Shown in pieces: positions 56,609 through 64,000 of a DNA stretch of 64,000 nucleotides. The notes under the pieces are model-generated. The model did not search any database, was not told the origin of the DNA, and saw only the letters and a program-made list of their open reading frames with translations. The translations under genes were made by a program, and so were the position numbers. Source of the stretch: Siphonodentalium dalli. Lineage: Eukaryota; Mollusca; Scaphopoda; Gadilida; Siphonodentaliidae. The DNA lies in NCBI GenBank assembly GCA_032622095.1, contig CP136064.1, positions 2,230,001-2,294,000 on the forward strand. Direction: 5' to 3'. How positions within the stretch are numbered: the first letter of the stretch is position 1; the number at the start of each line of letters is the position of its first letter.

Positions 56609-56651
<43 letters not shown>
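56609..56651. repeat. (TA)n microsatellite
   Basis: About 21 TA units. The tyrosine/isoleucine-rich frames across it are artefacts. Confidence 0.95.
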
Positions 56652-56652
<1 letters not shown>

Positions 56653-57747
56653 GGAAGTCTCAAAATATATATATAGATTGCATCCATGTTAATGATGATA
56701 CATTCTTCACCTGTATAGATTTTGGTATCGATTGGTTTGAAGATATTAACCATAACTTTAATTATATTTCCGCTGTTTACATACATTATATCTTTCCAAT
56801 GTTTAGCTTAGAAGAAAATTAACCCAACCCATTCCATGGTCATACATTATGCTATCCAATGTAATGAATCTATTTTCAATCTGACCAATCTCATACTAGT
56901 ACATGTACCTCTAGCTATCTAAAAATTCAGCATTAAAATATTTTATATCCAATCATTATCAATCATTTTATATCCAGGTCTATACATCCCTCACTTGTAT
57001 AGTTGTTCATGTATTGATCGTTTTTTTAATGGGAAATACTAACTCTTTTCTCCCATCTAAATGATCCCATGAATTTTTAATATGCAGCTAACACAAAACA
57101 TAATAAAAAAATAACAATAATAAAAAAACATAATATGTTATGTCTCACATTCCAATGTGATGATGATAAGCAAATAAATGGAATTGCTATGATGTTTATC
57201 TACTTAATATTTTAACTATTTTGTCTTTAACTGCTATGGTGCATCTTTCTGACTATGGATTTAGCTTAATTAGCTTTATCACTCAATAAGACATATCTGG
57301 TTTAAATCGAATGCCACATCCATGTTCCTATTGTGCTTATGTGAGCAAGGTGCCCAGTAAGTCTGATTCCACTTGTGACCTCAATAGTAAGGTATGAATT
57401 GTTGAAACTTTTGCACTCATGAAAAGGTTGGTGTAAGGATTTATTAAAATAGCTAATCGGTATCGCCAAGGTATGGGTTAAACATCTGCCGATCGTGATC
57501 GGCCTCTCGTTTATGTAATTATATGGATGAAGTTTCTTTGGTGAAATATGGGTGAAAAATAAAGTAAAAATTCCCTGAGATGTTTCTACATGCATTTTGT
57601 TTATCTGGCCTTAGAAAATTTGACAATTTCACACAAGTTCAATCTGATCAAATACATGTATGATGTTCACACAAATCTCACACAATTTCAATCTGACATT
57701 CATACAGATCCCCATCTAAACCAATTTCAATCTGAATTTGTTTGCAG

Positions 57748-58170
57748 GATATTGAGATCACACAGACCATGGACAGGCGAATCTCACGAGTGATCAAGAC
57801 ACATGTGTTGAGAGGGGCAAATGACCCTGAGGAGCTGAGTGCCCATATAGATTTCTATGTTAGGAATATTCTGTATGCCGACCAGGAACCTCCAGATCAG
57901 ACAAACAGCAGAATGTATCCATCCAGTAAAGAGATAAGGTAATACTATCAGTCAATATAAACACTATCACAGTGAGAATGAAGACAAAGCTGGACCAGGA
58001 ATTACTTACTACTAAAGAAAGAAGAAAGTTGAGGAGTGGAAGCAAAATGGAAAGATATATTATAGACCAGCAGAGACAACAGAAGATGTTTTAAGAAACA
58101 AGCTGTTGTTCATTCACCAGGCACCATGGCAACAAAAGCTATTACAGAAATATGGCTGTGAGCTCTGGTG
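57748..58170 (+). pseudogene. fragment of a CARF-like / MULE-related protein, frameshifted
   Basis: A 191-bp exon-like segment (57748-57938) has an acceptor TTTGTTTGCAG before it and a donor AAG/GTAATA after it. It encodes MDRRISRVIKTHVLRG...FYVRNILY...RMYPSSKEIR. From about 57970 the text continues as MKTKLDQELL, shifts frame near 58026, then reads WKQNGKIYYRPAETTEDV and LLFIHQAPWQQKLLQKYG, ending at a TGA. The order YPSSKEIR, LDQE, W-x-F/Y-RP, LL(F)xHQxxWQxxLLxKYG matches what I remember of calcium-responsive transcription factor-like and MULE-related proteins common in molluscs. The 34-bp gap is too short for a normal intron. Identification is from memory, and the copy is clearly broken here. 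Confidence 0.5.
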
Positions 58171-58274
58171 AGCTTGTGGAATATTTATTGTCGGTGAGTT
58201 TCTAAAATGTCATGTATGGCATGAAAACCTATTGAGATGGATGTTAAATGCTATATTTTTCTAAACCAGAATTA

Positions 58275-58340
58275 ACCAATAGACACCAATAAATCCCAAG
58301 ATGGCTGCTGGTGGCCATGTTTTTTAATTTTTTTTTATTT
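58275..58340. repeat. single unit relic of the 160-bp tandem-core family
   Basis: CAAGATGGCTGCTGGTGGCCATGTTTTTTAAT matches the centre of the units at 28 kb. Family D follows within 50 bp. Confidence 0.5.
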
Positions 58341-58383
58341 TAAATAACGATTTTTAGAAAAAAAATCTCTGGCCCCCTTAAAA

Positions 58384-58755
58384 AACATATTATGTACTTG
58401 TTCGGGTGCGTGAAACTGATAAGTTAGTATTCAGGTGCTACACCAACTTGAGGAATGTAGCATTCTACTAACATAACCGAACATCTCAAGCAAATCGACC
58501 GTACCACTCCATAGAAAACATTGTCTGAACTACGCTCAATTATATATATTTACTACTCGAACCGGGACGCTTCTATCAGCCATAAACTAACGAAAACGAT
58601 TTCGCCATCGGCAGTCGCTGCATTTAGTTAATACATAAGAATGACAGTGTGTGTTGTCCATTTAGATACAATATTTGTAAAACATATCTACTTTGAACAA
58701 GATTATTCTCCATTTCTATTTTATCACCCTGCCAGAGTGTTTCACATCACTTTAA
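58384..58755 (+). repeat. dispersed 370-bp repeat, family D copy 2
   Basis: Direct partner of 34588-34955. The text ends at GAGTGTTTCACATCACTTTAA in both. In this copy a diverged tandem-core segment (AGGGTGTGCTGCAAGAAATT, GACTGACGGATGGACAGCAA) follows at once. Confidence 0.75.
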
Positions 58756-58979
58756 TACATATAGGGGTCACCCCATATATCCGTATGAAGTTAGTGACAA
58801 TCGGATGAGATATAATTATGGCCTGTAGGGTGTGCTGCAAGAAATTGTTGACTGACGGATGGACAGCAAAGTCTGGGAGCTAATATGGGTACCCTTGCAC
58901 CCCCATGGGACTTAACTTCACCCCAATCATTTTGTTCCTTATTATGTCCTTCAACTTTTAAGCGATGTTAACAAGAAAA

Positions 58980-59620
58980 AAAAGTGGCTGTGTAGACTCC
59001 AGACAAGATGGCGTCCATCATGGCCGCCGTTTTTCAGACCAGACCCTAAGTCAGTGTTATGCAAATTATAGTGGGAAAATCTAGTAAAATGTATACCAAT
59101 GTATATATTTTCGTGAAGCTAAGACATAATGACACTTTTCTGGGCCAAAATTGAAACTCACCATTCAAGATGGCTGCGAAAATGGCCGCCGGAAGTTGAA
59201 AATATGACATTTTTTCACAAATATCTTCTAGATCAATTCATGCTGTTTTAGTAGAGTCGCTTATGTCCGATTTTGGCTCCCGTGGGAAATTTGTGAACAA
59301 ATATAGAGATCATGCTCATGAGCGAGTATATGATCTCTACTTCCGAAAAAAATTTGTTAGACCCACTGGGGTCGCGACTGGGTGCTCTGATGATGTCACA
59401 AAGATGGCCGCCATCTTGATTTTCTTAAGTTCGCTATTTTTGGATTTAATCATAAAAATATAATTGTGATATAAAATATATGACAATCCTTTCGTATAGT
59501 GTATGGTGTGACGCCATGTTATATATTTGTATTAACAATTGACCTCTTGATCAAAGATGGCCGCCAAAATGGCGACCGGAAGTGGGGAAATTGATGATTT
59601 TCCATACATGTCGCTACATC
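58980..59620. repeat. degenerate repeat with GATGGCCGCC words
   Basis: CAAGATGGCGTCCATCATGG (59007), CAAGATGGCTGCGAAAATGG (59167), AAGATGGCCGCCATCTTGAT (59401) and AAGATGGCCGCCAAAATGGC (59553) recur every 150-240 bp, each followed by GGAAGT or a similar word. A short palindrome TAGAGATCATGCTCATGAGC...GATCTCTA lies at 59304-59340. It resembles the tandem-core family only in the GATGGCCGCC word. Confidence 0.5.
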
Positions 59621-59811
59621 ATTTCCAATTGTATCGAACTGGTGATGATTAAGGAATATTTTTCTCTTCAATCTTGATAACAAATCACTTAGGCATGACA
59701 TTAGATGATTTCTTGGATCATAATCTTGATTTTATTCACCAAATGCGATGTTTTAAAGGAAGTGGTATGAATTTTCGGCAAAATATTCTTTTTTATTTTC
59801 TATTTCCTTAA

Positions 59812-60201
59812 CCCTTTACCCAACAAACCGGCCAAAACCGGCCAAATAAAGCTTCAACAGCCTAAAATATCTTCGGTCTGTCTCAATAGAACCATACAAA
59901 TATGGATATCATTGGAACCGGCTCCTTGACCACATTGTGATAGTTACAGTTATGCCCTGTGCCAATGCATTCTCTTATATATGCGAGTCGACCATAGGTC
60001 GCCTCGCATATATAAGAGAATGCATTGGCCTAAAAAAAATCTTTTTAACACTTTTTACCATTTTTTCTTACATTCTTTAACAATTTTATAATTTTTAATG
60101 TGTTAAGCCAATGCATTCTCTTATATATGCGAGGCGACCTATGGTTGACTCGCATATATAAGATAATGCATTGGCACAGGGCCGTTCTGTTGGGTAAAGG
60201 G
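59812..60201. mobile_element. piggyBac-like MITE with two 69-bp internal hairpins (390 bp)
   Basis: TTAA flanks both sides (59808-59811 and 60202-60205). Terminal repeats are CCCTTTACCCAACA and TGTTGGGTAAAGGG, exact complements. TTAA-CCCTTT is the classic piggyBac junction. Inside, 59961-60029 and 60107-60175 are each a hairpin (GCCAATGCATTCTCTTATAT arms around TATGCGAG-NCGACC words) and are also inverted copies of each other. No transposase. Confidence 0.9.
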
Positions 60202-60319
60202 TTAATGAAAATTAGAATTAGTCGGTGCTGGAAATGAGTATGATCACTACATAATGTATTTACATCTAACTGGATCAAGAAATTGTCAACCTATTCCAAG
60301 ATGGCGACCAAAGAACGAT

Positions 60320-61620
60320 AATATGCAAATTTTAACCTCTTTCACCCAATTACGTTGCTGTCATGTAGAAGGTGAATGTAGTAGGCTAACTTGCTTCTTC
60401 CAAATAAATAATCGCCATGTTATGACACATTCCAATTAGTTGTCTTACCGCAATGACTCAAATTGCGCGTTCATGTGAATTATTTACCAAGATCATATGA
60501 CAGTTATTTTCCAATAAGCATCGTGAAATTTCGCTAAACATATTATGTGTATACGTCAAATAATATGTCCACCACAGGAGAACGATATCTCAGTGTTAGA
60601 TATATGAATGAATGTACTCCGATTTAGATAATTCGAAGTTATAAATACTGTATCTTATTGTAATCGAGATGGCCGCCAATGTGACGTAAATGTCAAAATT
60701 TGACAATAAGGCCAAGAATTTTTTTTATTAGGCTCTCGGGCAATTTATTTTTCAAATCAGTGAGGGAGGCAGGATTTTATTTTCATTTTTTATAATTATT
60801 TATGATGTGTTTCTGATGCAAAAGGAGATGATTTATCTTACTTTTACCTTACTATATACCATGTAATATATCCTTTTTGGACTGAAGATTTTTATCAACA
60901 ACTTTTATCAACAACTTTAATGCAAAAACATGAGGGAATGCTCACAAAATAAAAAGAACAGTGGTTCATTGCATGTGTTGACACATAAATGCCACTTATA
61001 TTAATGTGGACTGTCTTGTATAAGAATTGAGCTGTCTATCTTGTGAAAAATGAAATATATGCAACATTTGTACAAGCCATATATATGAACCTATGGCCCT
61101 ATATGAAAAGATTGGAATTTCTACAGCTTTAATATTTTTCCTTATTCTTATATAAGACCACCCATTCACTCAAATGAGTTACATCAGTCTGTCAACACAT
61201 GCATACAGATAAAAGAAATAGAGTGTCTCCACTCATTTAACATGTTGAGGCATTTGGAAATACTCATTCAGTCAACTCAGTGTTCATTTACTGTTTCCTG
61301 GCATGCTTGCATGCTAATTTTGATTGCTTGGCTGCATTTACATTGCATTTACGAGAGATCTGCATTAGTTTAATTTCATTTATTTTCCGACGATTTTTAA
61401 CTTTTCCAGTTTTGCGGAATATTAATCTCACGGAATTGCAGAGTTCACAATACGGAATAATTTTCTTTTGGATTTGAATTATACCGCGATGAACAGACAT
61501 CTGATGGTTTAGGATATACTTACGTAAAAATACTTAATTCTCTATTGGTTCACGTCAGACCACCATACGTTCTTGCATATCGACAACGATTGGGTATAGC
61601 TACTTGTATACTAAAAGGTA
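60320..61620. other. no feature recognised
   Basis: AT-rich sequence. CGAGATGGCCGCCAATGTGA at 60667 is the last GATGGCCGCC word. Around 60890-60925 ATCAACAACTTT is duplicated. Short frames on both strands at 61.28-61.5 kb look like chance. Confidence 0.4.
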
Positions 61621-61628
61621 TAGCGACG

Positions 61629-62470
61629 CAGTCCTTTTAATTAGCCCTTGGCATTCGGCATTTCCGAGGAGATTACGATTTTGCGTCGGCATTTTTTTTG
61701 CCGAGGGAGAAGTTTCCAACTTTCGAGGTACTGTAAGTGAGTGTCGACATTTCTTATCAGGCCAAAGATAAAAAGTCTTTTGGTTTGGGTTTACCGACCG
61801 ACCCTATTTTTTGCATGCGACCCTAAACATTTTATTGACCCGCCGGTAAAAATAGAAAAAAAATCACCGATCGTCAATACCACGATTTGGCGAAAACGGT
61901 ATGCGGTTTAATAGTACGTTTCCAATGACCGGATGTTTGGCGGTACACGCTTTTAGTAGTACATGTATGTACGTTTCTGTGGGCGCTGAATTTATCGATC
62001 TCGAATCGCGATATCGTCTGGATGTTTTCACAATGGCATCAGTTTTGTCCTTAATATTAAAGATTAAAGAAATGTGAACATAATTTACAAGAAATAAAAA
62101 CACTGAAAGCATTAAATGGGATTATGTTCATGTTCGTGTGTAGATCATGCCATGAACCTCTACTAAGCTAACGCCCGTAGACTACGGGCGTTAGCATTAG
62201 TAGAGGTTCATGGCATGATCTAGTGGGTGTGATGAATCATGATACAAGTCAACTCAAGTATACACAATTTTAAAATGCATGTAATAATCAAACATAGTAT
62301 CATATGTTAGACAAATTGACTAGTTATACATTCAATTATCATAAATGTATGCAGTTTGCTGTGTGTAGTGGACTGTGTCCTCAAGATATTCACCTGCTCA
62401 CGATGTAGGACGAAAATTTTTCCTAGACATTTTTTTTGCCTAGGGGTATTTTTCCCAATTAAAAGGACTG
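61629..62470. mobile_element. DNA element with CAGTCCTTTTAATT ends (842 bp)
   Basis: Terminal words CAGTCCTTTTAATT (61629-61642) and AATTAAAAGGACTG (62457-62470) are exact complements. GCGACG flanks both sides (61623-61628 and 62471-62476). Near both ends GCATTTTTTTTGCCGAGGG and ACATTTTTTTTGCCTAGGG also correspond, but in direct orientation. The six-base duplication leaves the superfamily open. It contains the hairpin at 62141-62222 and no coding frame of note. Confidence 0.7.
62141..62222. mobile_element. loop-less 40-bp-arm palindrome, TA-bounded
   Basis: TAGATCATGCCATGAACCTC and TACTAAGCTAACGCCCGTAG (62141-62180) face their complements at 62181-62222, with a two-base discrepancy and no loop. 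TA at each border and the AGATCATGCCATGA end shared with 39803-39925 suggest a Tc1/mariner-type MITE reduced to bare arms. It is nested inside the 61629-62470 element. Confidence 0.75.
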
Positions 62471-62950
62471 GCGACGGACTCAATCAGATTACTGTATATA
62501 GCTGACTTTATAACAGTGACTGACTTTTGAAGACTTTTGAAAATCTAAACTGGAAGATCGCCCGGGTGTTCAGATATCATAGCTATACTTTAATCTTGTC
62601 CATTTCGCCTTGGTACATGTACACCGCTGGTATAGGCTTGGTTGATGAACGAGATGGATAGTCTCTCTAGCCATACTAGTAATATACATAAAAGTCTTCG
62701 TAAAATGGATCCTTGTATGGGTACTTTTGGTGATTGGAATGGAAAATCGACACAAAATGATCAGACACCAGCTTCTATCATTCTGGCAAACATATATGTG
62801 TAGGAAGTGGTGATTGCCTCATGCTTAAACTGCTGCTCGTAACCAGTTCATACCAAGTATGGGAACATTTCATATGTGCATTAATATGATGAACAGTATG
62901 GGATCGTGACAAATTTGAACTAGAACTCAAGCAATATATTTACTTGCATC

Positions 62951-63909
62951 CAGTGTTCGCGCTGTCGGTAGCCAAATTAGCCAATGGCTAATATTTTTCG
63001 AATTTGGCTAATAAAAATTCATTTGGCTAAACTTTTGGCTAAACTTTTTTTTACCCCAAATGGAGACTGAAAGCATGAATTTTTGGCAAATGGGTTTTCA
63101 ATTATGTGATGTGAACGATCTATTCCTAAAACATCGTAAGTGGGAATATATCGCCGACTGTACAAAGGGAAACCCGATCACGGACAGTACAAAGGGAAAT
63201 CCGTTACTGTGCACGAAACAGCAAAAAATCATTATTTTACATTTAATCCGCTAATCCCCCATTGTCTGTCTGGTCACTCACTGGACTCCTGCACAATGCA
63301 TGTTTATGATGACATTGTATTTATGACGGTCAAGGTTTATGAGCACCAAGTGTAAGACAATAGCTTAATCAGCCAAATGTGAATCACGACAGATATTTTG
63401 TGGCTATTTGTCGCCAATACCGATACATTCAAAATAATATGCATGCTTTTATGACAGATTGTAATGTGATAATGGCGTAACAATATTAAGTTATTAGTGT
63501 CCAGATGTCACTTAAATATTTTCGCAAGGATAATTAATGTTTAATGATTTTAAAAAAGGTATTGATATAAAAATATTAATGACATTAAGAAGCACAATCC
63601 CGGGCTACCCCCCCCCCCCCCCCCCCCCCCCCAAATCACTCTTTCACATAAAGATTAATAATTTTTTAATAAATGATATATATAAAAATATTTCTAGTTC
63701 ATCAAAATTAGTTAAATTATTGTGTATTTTACCTGTGTCTGTTAGATTTGACGTTTTAGTCATTAATTGTGAACCGACCAGAAAACGATGATTTAATTTG
63801 GCCATAGTTTTTTTTAATTTGGCTAAAAAACATTTGGCTAAAGTTTTTTTCATTTGGCTAATAAAATTTTCATTTGGCTAAAGTTTTTTTCGGTCTAGCG
63901 CGAACACTG
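62951..63909. mobile_element. non-autonomous hAT transposon with TTTGGCTAA boxes (959 bp)
   Basis: CTTGCATC is duplicated exactly at 62943-62950 and 63910-63917. Terminal repeats are CAGTGTTCGCGCT and AGCGCGAACACTG. TTTGGCTAA occurs three times near the left end (63003, 63022, 63034) and four times near the right end (63818, 63833, 63853, 63873), all in the same orientation. hAT elements often carry short subterminal boxes bound by their transposase. The interior frames (64-84 residues) show no transposase motif. A C run lies at about 63609-63632. Confidence 0.9.
63609..63632. repeat. poly-C tract
   Basis: About 24 C in a row inside the last hAT element. Like the G runs elsewhere it is a likely site of length error in assembly. 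Confidence 0.9.
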
Positions 63910-64000
63910 CTTGCATCACAGCGGTATTACTACATGTATGTATATAATTAGTTTGTCTCATATACAAGTAGCGCTAATGTGTATCTGGACCATCACACTC

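Larger units (their letters stand above)
54035..57020. repeat. diverged repeat with CTGTATAGTTTTTGGTATCG boxes
   Basis: CCTGTATAGTTTTTGGTATC (54202), CTGTATGGTTTTTGGTATCG (54342), CCTGTATAGATTTTGGTATC (56710) and a weaker CTTGTATAGTTG (56992) are each preceded by ACA/CAT-C-CTCAC and followed by ATTGRTT and TTAACC words. They look like spread units of one old repeat, interrupted by the array at 55.1 kb. A short palindrome ACCATGTACATGTATGGTAC lies at 54035. Class unknown. Confidence 0.45.

Noticed and set aside
56487-56822. Membrane protein with a tyrosine/isoleucine helix
   Set aside because: The segment is the translated (TA)n microsatellite.
59812-60205. microRNA cluster
   Set aside because: The hairpins are real, but terminal repeats and TTAA flanks identify a transposable element. 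A microRNA claim would need small-RNA data.
1-64000. Viral or endogenous retroviral insertion (LTR pairs, gag-pol, capsid)
   Set aside because: I saw no LTR pair with a primer-binding site, no aspartic protease or integrase motif, and no viral structural frame. All reverse-transcriptase text is of the LINE type.

Overview
This is eukaryotic, AT-rich, gene-poor DNA, most likely from a mollusc or another lophotrochozoan. The reasons are: degenerate CR1/L2-type LINE copies; many short hAT-, piggyBac- and Tc1/mariner-like non-autonomous elements with readable target-site duplications; tandem cores of about 160 bp like those of bivalve 'pearl' elements; and a repeat starting with GATTGATTGATTGGGGTTTA, a word I associate with molluscan genomes. 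The taxon is an inference. I see no intact host gene. Most open frames are chance frames or repeat-borne. Three stretches look like pieces of real coding sequence: a fragment resembling CARF-like (calcium-responsive transcription factor-like) proteins at 57.75-58.17 kb, and two weaker exon candidates at 15.2 and 40.4 kb.

Layout. 0-5 kb: 3' end of a LINE at the left edge, a hAT-like element (1381-2844) with a nested TA-flanked hairpin, and a fold-back region at 3.1-4.2 kb. 5.9-14.5 kb: a TTAA-flanked fold-back MITE, a direct duplication (6472-7538 / 10817-12379) that differs by a 474-bp indel, an inverted 260-bp pair 5.5 kb apart, and several tandem duplications, one made of three exon-like units. 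15-18.6 kb: mostly low-copy sequence with a tRNA-like Pol III box pair and a cluster of CRE-like sites. 18.7-27.8 kb: a run of hAT-like elements with 8-bp (or near 8-bp) duplications, one nested in another. 28-30.2 kb: a 160-bp-core element and a TTAA-flanked element. 30.2-32.9 kb: a large inverted repeat with arms of about 0.8 kb.

33-42.2 kb: more MITEs, a mollusc-type dispersed repeat, a 25-nt exact match to the 5' end of U2 snRNA, an array rich in TGACCTTGA, and two more 160-bp-core blocks. 43.5-49.3 kb (minus strand): a long, dead CR1/L2-like LINE with endonuclease, reverse transcriptase and C-terminal zinc-knuckle regions. It is split just after RT motif A by a 1.6-kb repetitive insertion. 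An SGNH-hydrolase-like ORF1 remnant lies upstream at 50.4-51.1 kb. 52.3-64 kb: a TTAA fold-back element, a second TGACCTTGA array, the CARF-like fragment, a piggyBac-like MITE with twin hairpins, and two further elements at the right edge, one a clear hAT.

The sequences do not form a pathway. The window reads as a record of successive, nested insertions. Element boundaries are called from terminal inverted repeats and target duplications seen directly. Superfamily names are inferred from duplication length and terminal words. No transposase was recognised in any of the DNA elements.
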